Shown here piece after piece: positions 1-11,090 of a stretch of DNA of 64,000 nucleotides. The DNA is from Bothriochloa decipiens (taxonomy: Eukaryota > Streptophyta > Magnoliopsida > Poales > Poaceae), in the NCBI GenBank assembly GCA_023333625.1, contig CM041631.1, positions 57,295,671-57,359,670 of the forward strand. The letters are read 5' to 3'. The position numbers and the translations under genes were made by a program. Position 1 is the first letter of the stretch. Each line of letters begins with the position of its first letter. The notes beneath the pieces were generated by a model. The model searched no databases. It was not told the origin of the DNA and worked only from the letters and a program-made list of their open reading frames with translations.

Positions 1-365
1 CAAAAGCAAAGCATAGGGTGGGAGATGTGGCCAGTACAAACCGTACTAAAAATTATTTGGCAGGTGAGCCCGACTACGACTATGACGACGAAGAGGAGTA
101 GATGTCTCGTTGCTACGCTCAGGCTTTTTTTTGGAGATTTTATTGTACTTTCGCCTTCCGCAGCTGCCCCAGAAGCTGCTGCTACTCTGATGATTCCACC
201 AGTGTGGCGATGAATTATTTATGTAATTCCCCCTAATTGTAATCTTTTGTACGATGTATGGATCCTGTATCAACTATTGCGAGATAATGAGATGGTTTGA
301 TGCTTCGAACTATTATATTATCCGCCATTCTGTGTATTTTCCCTTCGTGGAAAATTGAGGATGTT
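1..365. other. Unassigned segment abutting a truncated copia element
   Basis: This stretch does not align with the copia pol that begins at about 366. On the plus strand a short acidic reading frame (GEPDYDYDDEEE, stop at 99-101) follows a splice-acceptor-like TTTGGCAG, and is followed by T-rich sequence resembling the 3' UTR of a retroelement transcript. I infer the tail of another, unidentified element joined to the copia fragment by deletion or nested insertion. No gene can be called. Confidence 0.3.
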
Positions 366-551
366 TCAGATATAGCAATCTTTCCAAGCCCCATGACCTT
401 GCCTCTATTGTTGTCACCAAATGTGATAGAATCAAATCCACCATTGTCATTCTTATCAAGTGACTTGAACATACTAGTCTCCCCGGTCATATGATTTGAG
501 CACCCACTATCAAGCACCCAATGCCTTCCTCCAACTTTATAATTTACCTAC
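366..551 (-). pseudogene. Copia element 1: protease start of pol, truncated
   Basis: Minus-strand reading frame with the retroviral-type aspartic protease motif DSGCSNHMTG near 517-480, followed by sequence parallel to pol of the second copia element (SITFGDNN..GKIAIS). Homology stops at about 365, so integrase, reverse transcriptase and RNase H are missing. The frame differs from that of the upstream gag. It is a dead fragment of a Ty1-copia (Sirevirus-like) polyprotein. Confidence 0.8.
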
Positions 552-558
552 AAGCAAA

Positions 559-2613
559 TCAATAAAGCTTAGGTACCCATTTTTGCTTGGGTCCTTGGAA
601 GTTAGTTACCAAGCTCTTTGGAACCCAAATAGCCTTCTTCTTTGGGCTCATCCTTGGGTTACCAACAAACTTGGCTTTTACACCCTTCTCACCCATAGTA
701 AGCACATAACAAGAATCAAAGCATATAGAATAAGCATGAGGTTTCTTCTTGTTATGGTTCATTTTATTGCAATTATGCTCTAAATGCCCAACTTGCTTGC
801 ATTTGTTGCAATAACGACCATCGCTCCTCACAAAGCTAGGCTTTGGAGTCAAAAAAGGCCGTCTTGCCTCTCTTGGGGATATAGCCCAATCCTTGGGTAT
901 CGAAGGGAAAATTTTGGCAACCCAAGAACTTAAGCAAGCGGGCCTCACCACCATAGGTTTTGCCTAAGGCATGAGTAAGCTCATCCACCTCTTTCTTGAG
1001 AGCATCTTTCTCAACCTTTAGTGATGAACACTAGAAGTAGAGATAGATTGGGTGGTGGTGGATGAAGAGCTACAAGAAGGGTTAGAATTTTGCACAATGA
1101 TAGGCTCAAAGAAAGATTCGTCAAGTAAATCACATGTAAAGCCAACATTCTTTTTCTCAACAACCACAACTTGGGATTGCTCTTTATCATGTTGCTCAAC
1201 TAGAGAGGAATGAGCTTTCTCAAGCTTGGAGTGAGCATGTTGAAGCTTCTTATGGTCTTCCTTTAGACTCTCATAAGATGCTCTTAGCTCCCTAAGTTCT
1301 TGCTCAAGGTTTTCTTTTTCCTTGCGCAAGCCTCTACATTCCTTTCTAGATGACTTAAAGCCATCCTTGCAATCCTCAAGCATAGTGATGAGTTCATCTT
1401 TAGTGGGTTCATCATCATCATCACTATCAGGTTGTACCTTAGTGGCCTTAGCCATGAAGCAAGTCGATGGAGCATCAAATAGAGAGATCTTTTCTTGAAT
1501 GGCAATGCTTGCATGCCCCTTCTTCTTGCTCTTGGAATCATCCTCATATTCATCACTTGACGAGGAGGAGTCACTTTCCCATGTAGCCACATGAGATTCA
1601 CCCTTATTCTTCTTCTTGTGGGAAGAATCATTCTTCTCTTCCTTCTTCTTTTTCTTCTTCTTCTCCTTCTTCACCGCATCATCATCATCACTATCATATG
1701 GGCATTTGGCGATGAGATGCTCCTTGCTATGGCACCGGAAGAACTTCATTGAATGTTCACTTGTCTTGGAAGAGCTTCTCTTTCTTCTTAACCGGTACCC
1801 CTTCTTCTTCATGAGCTTGCCCATCTTTTTGACAAGAAGAGCCATCTTGTCATTCACCTCTTCTTCTTCACTAGAGCTTGGGTATGATTCATCTTCACTT
1901 GATGACTCATTCTTCTTCTTGCCTAATGCCACACTCTTGTTATTGTCATCTTCATTCTTGTCCTCATCCTTCTTCTTCTTCTTCTTGTTCACCAACTCCT
2001 CCTCATGATCTTCTCTAAACTCATCATCGGCCATGATCTCTTGAAGAACTTGATTTGGAGTTGGGCTATCCTTCATTGTGGTTTTCACCATAACTGTGAT
2101 CAAGGTGTCAAATGTCTTGGGCAAGCATCTCAAAAATTTTGTAGAGAATTGACTATCCTTGATTTTTTCACCAAGTGCCTTGAGCTCATTCACAATCACT
2201 TGCAACCTATGAAACATCTCCGGCACACTCTCATCATCCTTCATCTTGAAGCTTGAGAACTTCTCTTGCAAGACATATTCTCTTATGGTATTCACACTTG
2301 CGGTGCCCTCAAATGACTCCTTGAGCTTCTCCCATGCATCATGAGCCACTTTGAGATTTTTGATGATCTCAAAGGTCTTGTCATCAAGAGCTTCATGGAG
2401 AGCACTTATAGCAATGTCATTGCATTGTAGCTTCCTCTCTTCCACTGGTGTAGGGTTGTCGGCATTGGCAACCTCCACCTTCACTTTGGTGGCCTTCCAC
2501 ACCTCTCGATTGATTGACTTGAGGTGGCCAATCATCTTAACCTTCCAATAGGCATAATTGGTGCCATCGAAAGGTGGTGCCCTATTGGTGTTATTGATAT
2601 GCAATTGTGCCAT
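559..2613 (-). pseudogene. Copia element 1: Gag (UBN2-type) with decayed reading frame
   Basis: The start ATG (MAQLHINN) is at 2613, about 37 bp downstream of the primer-binding site. The first 531 codons stay open to 1018. They hold a copia Gag core (FDGTNYAYWK.., MFHRLQVIVNELKALG), a lysine/glutamate-rich linker, a damaged first zinc knuckle (FRCHSKEHLIAKC, lacking the usual first cysteine pair) and a coiled-coil stretch near 1,250-1,400. A frameshifted continuation (559-954) carries a second, intact CX2CX4HX4C knuckle (CNKCKQVGHLEHNC). Gag packages element RNA in virus-like particles. Frameshifts around 900-1,020 mean it cannot make full Gag. The two knuckles and the charged linker fit Sireviruses. 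Confidence 0.85.
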
Positions 2614-2649
2614 TTTTCATCGTAGGAGGTTTATCCAATTGCAAACAAA

Positions 2650-2670
2650 TGGTGCCTAGCTCCGATACCA
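2650..2670 (-). other. Primer-binding site of copia element 1 (tRNA-iMet type)
   Basis: Read on the minus strand the site starts TGGTATCGGAGCTAGG, matching the 3' end of plant initiator tRNA-Met with one change from TGGTATCAGAGC. It sits 2 bp from the LTR edge at 2673, which fixes the element's minus-strand orientation. Confidence 0.85.
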
Positions 2671-2672
2671 CG

Positions 2673-3384
2673 TGAAAGGTCGTAATGGCTAGAGGAGGGT
2701 GAATAGCCTAATAAAATTTCTTGCAAATACACTTAAGAAACTTGTTAGACTAAGAGATGGCATAAATGCAAAGCTAAAGCTTCAATTACTCTATGCAAAC
2801 CTTTCTAACAAGTCTAGTATATAGGCTATACTACTAGCACCCAATCAACAACAAGCCTAGCAATTCTAAACAAGATTACTTTAGGAACGTCACTCAACTA
2901 GCAAGAGCAACAAGATAAGAACACAAAGGAGATGCACAAGTTAGCAATTCTAGTCACTATCTAGCAAGACAAGCAAACAATAAAAGAATGAATAATAAGC
3001 TAGATACAAGAGAGGGGATTGGATTGTTATACCAACATAAAGTGTAGATGGCCAATCACCCAATCGAGATAACCGCACAAGAGAATCCTAGGTAATCACA
3101 ATATGAACACAATGATTTTCTACCGAGGTTCACTTGCTTCCCCGCAAGCTACTCCTCGTTGTGGCGATACTCCTGCTTGGAGATGTGCACGCTAAATTGG
3201 CACCCAACGCCAACATGCTGCCGGACGCCGCACTATCAACACAAGACGGGGATCCTCCAAGCCACGCGTAATCAACTAGAGTATCCTTTTGCGAACTCCC
3301 GCGGGGAAGGATCAAGAACCCCTCACAAGAACACCGGGTGCGGCCTCGAACAATCTCCACCTCAAGCTCAACACCCCGCTGCCG
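2673..3384 (-). repeat. Partial 5' LTR of copia element 1
   Basis: Starts TGAAAGGTCG on the plus strand, next to the primer-binding site. It shows the same order of landmarks as the LTR of element 2 (GGCTAGAGG..GTGAATAGCC at the edge, later CGAGGTTCACTTG), but is clearly diverged. It ends abruptly at 3384, where the TG end of element 2 begins, so only about the first 0.7 kb is present. Element 2 may have inserted into it, or a deletion joined the two. Confidence 0.75.
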
Positions 3385-4708
3385 TGTAAAATCCTAGATG
3401 GCTAGAGGGGGTGAATAGCCAATTTAAATTTCTACAAATATACTAGACAAAAACTTGTTAGTAAAATAAATGGCGATAACCGTGGTTTACCTAGCCTAGA
3501 TGGTGAGCAAGCCTCCTAATGATAGTTCTAAATAAATTATGATCTCTATATCACTCAAAGGCTATGTCACTACTTTCTAATCAGTGAGCGCAAGATAACC
3601 AAATCTACACAAGTTACACAATATATATATGAGAAAGTAAATACAAGAGATAGGTTGGTGATCTTTATATCGACGTTGATGAGTAGAAGGGCCAATCACC
3701 AAGATGTGAAGTGATAAAACATAATATATCAATACGAAAACCAATCACCGGGAGACAAGATTGACATAATGATTTTTCTCCCGAGGTTCACTTGTGCACC
3801 GACAAGCTAGTCCCTGTTGTGTCGACCTCCACCTAGATGGTTCCTCGATGTGACCCTCAAGCCACTTGCCCCGCAAGGCACTCCCCCGCAAGGGAACTGC
3901 AAGACACCACTCTCAAGCGAGGTAACTCAATGACACGAGCAATTTACTGGAGTTTCTTTTGGCACTCCGCCGAGGAAACCACAAGAACCTCTTATAGATC
4001 AACACCGGAGGTGGGCAAGAACAATCACCAACTCTTCCCAACGCCTCCAACAATCTCCAAGCCAGCTAGGTGATGGTGCTCACCAAGAGTAACAAGAAAT
4101 CACCGGCCAAATGACTCGCAAGTGCCACTAGATGAATCAACTCATGCAATGCACTTTGAATCACTCAATCCTCACTTATGATGTGCAACAAAGCAAGAGA
4201 GGATGAGAGGAGGGCTATTTTTTAGCTCAAAGGAATGATGAATGAGTTAGATAGTCAAGAGCAATGGCCAAGAGCCAGCCACCCAGTATTTAAACCTCTA
4301 CCATCCAAACTAGTTGTTGCCCCCTTGGGCAGCCTACGAAACAAGCACCAGACGCAACAGATGGAACCGCCGGGCGCTTCCGGCGCGTTTAACATCCACG
4401 CGCCAAGAACTTCTTCGAAAACAAGCCGTTGGCCATCACTCCCAACACGCCGGATGCGTCTAATGCCTCAAGCGCCAAACACTCCACGTTCACTGTTCAC
4501 TGTCCGGCATTTGAATTAGCCGCGCCTCGCGCCAGCTAAGCCAAACGCGTCGGATGCTCCTCTGCAGTAGCGCCAGACGCGTCCACCTACGCGGACACTA
4601 CTCAGAGAGCTCCACGCGCAAGGCTGACCTACGGACACTAGCACCGGACGCTACGCCAGATGCCCCGAGTGTCCAGCCAGCACTCCAGCCAGTGAGCCAG
4701 CCAGTGAA
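3385..4708 (-). repeat. 3' LTR of copia element 2, outer end deleted
   Basis: Begins TGTAAAATCCTAGATGG and follows the right LTR (11,091 onward) to about position 4,705. The right copy then has about 905 bp (about 12,420 to 13,325), covering the U3 end, LTR edge and main polypurine tract, that are absent here. Homology resumes with AAGATGATTTTATAATAAAA in internal sequence. This is one deletion across the LTR/internal boundary. Confidence 0.8.
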
Positions 4709-5765
4709 CAAGATGATTTTATAATAAAATTTTTGAACTTGTCATGCTTGTCCAAGCAATTTGAATCGTGAATAAGATTTGGACAATCATCACAAATTTG
4801 GTTTTGGTAGGATTAGCTCCCCCTACATATGTGCATAGAGTTATTGGAAGCTTTGCACATATGTATGGATATGAAAATTGTGGGAGAGTAATTCTACCAA
4901 AATGATGCTAAGGTGTAAGAAATGGACCTTTGAAGCGTGATACCAATCAGAGTTGCCTTTTACACCATCCTTAGCACCATTGATAACTAGACACAAGTCA
5001 AAGCTCAAGAACAACATGAGATCAACATTATAGCAAGGGCTCTTGATCCACATGTAAATCTAAATATGTCTAGTTACAACCTATTCATGCTAGTAGATCA
5101 TTTCACCATTCAAATTCTATACTAGCATTACATCACATAAGCATGTATATGAATTTAAATACATGTCCAAGAGCAAGTCATATGATTAATGCACAATCAA
5201 ATGCAACAACTTGTTCATGAGCTTGCTCCCCCTACTTGTGTGCTTTATAAAATTTTAATTTACCGCTTTATAAAATTTTAATTTACCCCTTTCCAAAGGC
5301 ATATCTTTGTGACTTATCTCTCCCCTTTGTCATTGATTACTAAAAAGGTATGGTCAATTTGCGGAGAGTAAGTTATATTAGTACTTTTGGTGAGGTAGAA
5401 TAAAATTTTATCAAATTTGGTCTCATCTAGCTTACTTGCCAAAGATATTTAATTCGGTTTGAACCAAAGACAAGCTTCTTCACATCTCACTAGAAGGGTT
5501 ATCTTGCCTATGTTGAATTAAACACTTATAGCAAATATTCTAGATTCAACACTAGGATTGCAAGCTCACAAACATGGCATATATCATCACTAGATCAAAT
5601 CAATCATAGAAGCAATAGGATGATATATATCCATTAAATTCATTTGATTTCTCATGAATGCACTAAGGATGCAACTTGTATGTCTACATGATCTAGCAAG
5701 TCCTAATTTCCCATGAATGACATGTCATTACAACTTTTACCTTGCATAGTTGAAGGAAAGGCATG
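4709..5765 (-). other. 3' noncoding region of copia element 2 with repeated purine tracts
   Basis: No reading frame of note. It contains GCTCCCCCTA at 4,816-4,825 and 5,225-5,234 and CTCTCCCCTTTG near 5,320, that is, purine tracts on the element's sense strand. Multiple polypurine tracts between pol and the 3' LTR are a reported Sirevirus hallmark. The 4,709-4,860 part recurs at 13,325-13,483. A short direct duplication (GCTTTATAAAATTTTAATTTACC) is present near 5,240-5,290. Confidence 0.65.
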
Positions 5766-8700
5766 TCAAGAGTGGGTGGGGTGCATTCCACTCATATTTG
5801 AGAAATCAAGAATGTTCAACTCATTTCTTAGCTTGCAAAACCTTTTCTCATCAAGTGGCTTGGTGAATATATCGGCAAGTTGATCATCGGTGCCAATTCT
5901 TTCAATGGAAATATCACCCTTTTGTTGATGATCCCTTATGAAATGATGCCTTATGTCAATATGCTTTGATCTTCCATGTTGGACCGGGTTTTGTGTCATT
6001 CTAATTGCATTTTCATTATCACAAAACAATGGTATATTCTTGAAGTTGAATCCATAGTCCTTTAAAGTTGACTTCATCCAAAGCAATTGTGTGCAACATG
6101 CTCCCGCACTAATATATTCGGCTTCGACGGTAGATATTGCCACACTATTTTGTTTCTTTCAGGACCATGACACTAGTGATCTTCCAAGGAATTGAAATGT
6201 TCCACTAGTGCTCTTTCTATTGATTTTGCATCCCCTATAATCGGAGTTCGAATATCCAACTCAAATTGTGACCCCTTGGGATACCAAAGTCTAACATCTT
6301 GTGTATGCTTCAAATACCTCAAAATTCTCTTTGCGGCCTTGAGATGACTCTCTCTAGGTGAGGATTGATATCTTTCACACATGCATACACTAAACATGAC
6401 ATCCGGCCTTGATGCGGTGGCATAGAGTAAGCTTCTAATCAAAGACCGATATTCCTTTTGATTGACCATGTTTCCACTAAGGTCACTATCAAGACTTTCA
6501 TTGGTGCCAATTGGAGTTGAAATTGATTTGGCATCTTGTATTCCAAACTTCTTCAACATGTCCTTGATATATTTTTATTGACTCACAAATGTGTCTTCCT
6601 TCAATTGCTTGACTTGAAGACCAAGGAAATAGCTAAGTTCACCAATCATGGACATTTCAAATTCTTTGGCCATCATGTCACCAAATTCTTTGCAATAATC
6701 CTCATCGGTTGACCCAAATATGATATCATCAACATATATTTGCACAATAAATAGGTCATTTCTAATCTTCTTGGTGAATAGATTAGTATCAACCTTTTCC
6801 ACAATGAACCCCTTAGAGATAAGGAAATTCCTTAGCCTCTCATACCATGCTCTAGGTGCTTGCTTCAAGCCATATAATGCCTTATTCAACTTATACACAT
6901 GGTTGGGCTTCTTCTCATCTTTAAAACTAGGAGATTGCTCAACATATACTAGCTCATTGATGATCCCATTGAGAAATGCACTTTTCACATCCATTTGATA
7001 TAACTTGATATCATGGGCACAAGCATAGGCTAATAAGATTCTAATTGCCTCTAATCTTGCCACCGGTGCATATGTTTCTTCAAAGTTAAGACCCTCTATT
7101 TGAGTGTAACCTTGTGCAACTAGTCTTGCTTTATTTCTCACAACTATGCCATCTTGATCTTGCTTGTTTTTGAATACCCATTTGGTTCCAATGACATTGT
7201 GATCTTGAGGCCTTTCAACTAACTTCCACACATCATTTCTAGTGAAGTTGTTTAGCCCATCTTGCATGGCCATGATCCAATCGGCATCCTTCAATGCTTC
7301 ATCAATTTTCTTGGGTTCTTTCATTGACACAAATGATGCATGCACACATATCATTGCCATAGACCTTGTTTGCACACCACTTCTTATATCAACAATAATT
7401 TTATCAAGTGTGTGATCTCTTGCAATATGAGTTGGTTGGAGCACTTCATTTTTATTGCTTGATCTAGGTTGATCATTTGGCTTGTCTTCTTGAGATGAAC
7501 TTGCATGATGATCTTGCATTTGAGAACTACTAGCATGTTTGTTGGGTGATGTGAGCACTTTATCTTTATTTTCATTAACATCAATTACTTGTCTAGCTCT
7601 AATATCTCCAATGTCCATGTTCTTCATAGCTTCTACTAATCGAGGTCCACCAACATCATCAATGTTCTCTTCCTCATCTTGTGAACCATTGGTTTCATTA
7701 AATTGCACATCAAGGACTTCTTCAATAAGACCACTAGCATTGTTCCATACTCTATAAGCTTTGCTTGTAGTTGAATATCCAAGTAAGAACCCTTCGTCAC
7801 ATCTAGAATCAAACTTTTCAAGTCTAGTGCCCTTCTTCAAGATATAGCATTTGCAACCAAACACTCTAAAGAATGAGATATTTGGCTTTCTTCCATGAAG
7901 TAGCTCATATGGGGTCTTCTCGAGTAATGGATGACAACAGAGCCTATTGATAGAGTACCAAGCCGTGTTGATTGCTTCATCCCAAAACTTGTGACTCACA
8001 TTGTACTCATTAAGCATAGTTCTAGCCATATCAAGCAATGTCCTATTTTTCCTCTCAACAACACCATTGGAGGGTGGAGTGTATTTGGCCGAGAATTGAT
8101 GTCCAATGCCAAACTCATCACAAAGATTATCAATTCTTGTATTCTTGAATTCACTCCCATTGTCACTTCTAATCTTCTTGATCTTGATTTCAAATTCATT
8201 GTGAACTCTCTTGACAAAGGTTTTGAATGTATCAAACACTTCACTCTTGTCACTAAGAAAGAACACCCAGGTGAATCTTGTGAAATCATCAACAATGACA
8301 AATCCATATTTATTTCCTCCAATACTTGCATATGTTGTTGGTCCAAATAGATCCATGTGCAACAACTCAAATGATTTGCTTGTGCTCATAGTACTCTTCT
8401 TTGGATGTGCACTTCCAACTTGCTTCCCGGCTTGACAAGCACTACATAATCTATCCTTTTCAAACTCAACATCTTTCAAGCCATTGACAAGATCATGACT
8501 TAATAATTTATTCAATTGTTTCATGCCAACATGACCAAGTCTTCTATGCCATAGCCAACCCATGCTAGATTTTGATATCAAACAAGTTGATAGAGATGTT
8601 TCACTATCATTAAAATCAACTAGATAGAGGTTCTCAAATCTAAATCCTTTGAATATCACATTGGAACCATCCATGCTCACAACCTCAACATCATTTGGTC

Positions 8701-8955
8701 CAAATATGCACTTGAAACCCAAATCACAAATTTGTGCCACGGAAAGAAGATTGAAATCTAAGCTTTGAACTAGCAACACATTTGATATGCTCATGTCATT
8801 TGATATTGCAATCTTACCATTTCCAATAATCTTGCCTTTCTTGTTATTGCCAAATGTGATAGAATCAATGCCACTAACATTATCATTGATAGAGTCAAAC
8901 ATTCATGATGTACCGGTCATGTGTTGAGTGACCCACTATCAATAATCCAATGCCT
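5766..8955 (-). pseudogene. Copia element 2: Pol (protease-integrase-RT-RNase H), inactivated
   Basis: The protease active-site region lies near 8,900-8,955 (DSG.., HMTG) but is broken by a frameshift and a TGA. A 775-codon open stretch (6,575-8,902) holds the integrase HHCC zinc region (HRRLGH..CSAC), the DDE core (HMDLFGP, RSDNGSEFKN, NGVVERKNRT), and reverse transcriptase with YVDDIIFGS at about 6,736-6,710. An in-frame TAA at 6,575 and a frameshift near 6,150-6,240 precede the RNase H end (STVEAEYISAGAC.., DQLADIFTKPLDEKRF), which terminates at 5,766. Pol would copy and integrate the element; three or more lesions make this copy dead. Confidence 0.9.
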
Positions 8956-8987
8956 TCCTCCAGCCTTATAATTGACCTACAAGAAAA

Positions 8988-11030
8988 TCAATGAGATTTA
9001 GGTGCCCACACCTTCTTGGGTCCTTGTAGGTTAGTAACTAAGCTCTTTGGTACCCAAATTGCCTTCTTCTTTGGGCCAACAATGGGTGTACCAACAAACT
9101 TAGCTTTCACACCCTTCTCACCCTTGGTAAGCACATAACAAGAATCAAAAGATATAGCATTCACATTTTTCTTATTCTTGTTCATTTTATTACAATTGTG
9201 CTCTAGGTGCCCAACTTGCTTGCATCTATGGCAAAACCGACCATTGCTCTTCACAAAGCTAGGCTTTGGAGTTGCAAAGGCCGCCTTGCCCTTCTTGGGG
9301 GTGTAGCCTAATCCCTCTTTGTTGAGAGAAAACCTTTGGCTACCCAAGCACTTTAGCAAGCGGGCCTCACCACCATAGGCTTTGCCTAAGGCATGAGTGA
9401 GCTCAGCCACCTCTCTCTTGAGAGTCTCATTCTCAACCATTAGTGAGGCATCACAAGTGAAACCATCACTACTAGTAGAGGTAGAGTGGGTGATGGTGGA
9501 TAAAGAGCTACAAGAAGGATTAGTTTCATGCATGATAATAGGTTGATAAAAGGGTTCATTGATGATATCACATATTACACCTATATCACTTGATACAACA
9601 ACCTCCTTCTTTGCTTGTTGCTCAAGAAGCAATGAGTGAGCTTTTTCAAGCTTGGAATGAGCTTGACCGAGGTTCTCATGATCTTCCTTTAGACTCTCAT
9701 GAGTGGTCATAAGCTCACTGAGAGCTTTCTTAAGTATTTCTACCTTCATCAAAAGCTTCTTACACTCCTTGTCCTTGGCAATAGCTATGTCTCTAGTTTC
9801 TTACATCAAGTCATATAGTTGTTCTTTAGTAGGTTCATTATCATCATCATTAGCATATTCCATTTCACTTTCATTATCACTATCATCATATATTACCTTG
9901 GTTTCCTTTGCCATGAAGCATGAATGAGAAGTAGAGAATAATGAAGGCTTCTTGTTGATAGCAATAGAAGCAAAAGCCTTGTTGGAAGATTCTTCTTCTT
10001 CCTTCTCATTGTCACTCTCCCAAGTGACCACAAAGGCATCATCCTTGCCCTTCTTGAGAGTCATCCTTGCCTCTCTCTTTTTCTTCTCAAACTTGCCCCT
10101 CTTGTTGAAGTTGTTGTTCTTCTTCCTCTCATAGGGACACTCATTTTGAAGATGGTTGGTGCTATCACAATTGAAGCATCTTATTGCTTGCTCATTGCTC
10201 TTGGATTTGTCAAGCCTCTTCTTGAAACCCCTTCTCTTGATGAACATATGACCCATCTTATTGACTACTAAAGCAAGGGCCTCATCATCAATCTCAAAAT
10301 CTCTATCTTCACCATTGCAATCTTTCTCTTCAATGATATGAGCTTTGCTACTAGAGGAGGTGGCCTTGAATGCCACGGTTTGCTTCTTTTTCTCTTCTAC
10401 CTTCATATCCCTCTCATCGACTTACTTGTCATACTTGTCATAGGTCAACACCTCTCCAAGCAAGTCATTTGGCTTCATTTTATCAAGCCCATCTCTTTGA
10501 AGCATCATGATCAACATCTTGAATCTTTCGAGCAAACTCATCAAGAACTTGACACAAAAATCCTCATCTTGTATCTTGTATCCCAAGCTCTTGAGATCAA
10601 TCATGGTCACTTGTAGACGATGAAACATTTCTAGGATTATTTCATCATCCTTCATCTTGAAGTTATCAAATTCTTTCTTGAGGCCATAAAGCTTGGCACT
10701 TTTGACAACCTTGGTGCCCTCATATGTTTCACTCAACCTTGTCCACACCTCATGTGTTGTTTCCAAGTCCTTGATGCCCTCAAAAATCTTGGTGTCAATG
10801 CCATTGTAGATTGTGTTGAGTGCCATTCTATTGCATGTTATATTTGCTCTATCTTCATCGATGAGATTGTCGAGGTCAATGATGGCATAATCATTTTCGG
10901 TGACCTCCAACACTCTCTCATGAATAGACCCAAGGTGCATGCTCATATTTCTTTTCTAATGATCAAAAGAACTAATTCCATCAAAGAAAGGTGGTTTGCT
11001 CCCCACATGATTGAACACAATTTGAGCCAT
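8988..11030 (-). pseudogene. Copia element 2: Gag with premature stops
   Basis: I place the start at the ATG at 11030 (MAQIVFNHVG), 40 bp downstream of the PBS; a TAG interrupts codon 25. The same frame then reads to 8,988 apart from stops at 10,422 and 9,801. Visible parts are a UBN2-type core (MFHRLQVTMIDLKSLGY), zinc knuckle 1 (CFNCDSTNHLQNEC), an acidic coiled-coil region (9,600-9,750) and knuckle 2 (CHRCKQVGHLEHNC). The frame ends at a TGA at the same point as in element 1. Pol is in another frame, so expression of Pol needed some recoding or splicing step. Confidence 0.85.
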
Positions 11031-11070
11031 CTTTTCAACACCGAAGGATGTTAAGCCTTGTTAAATCAGT

Positions 11071-11088
11071 GACCTAGCTTTGATACCA
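11071..11088 (-). other. Primer-binding site of copia element 2
   Basis: The minus strand reads TGGTATCAAAGCTAGGTC, complementary to the initiator tRNA-Met 3' end except for G-to-A changes. It lies 2 bp inside the LTR edge at 11,091. Confidence 0.85.
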
Positions 11089-11090
11089 CA

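Noticed and set aside
1616..2008. Serine/phenylalanine-rich plus-strand frame
   Set aside because: Complement of the lysine/aspartate-rich linker of copia Gag.
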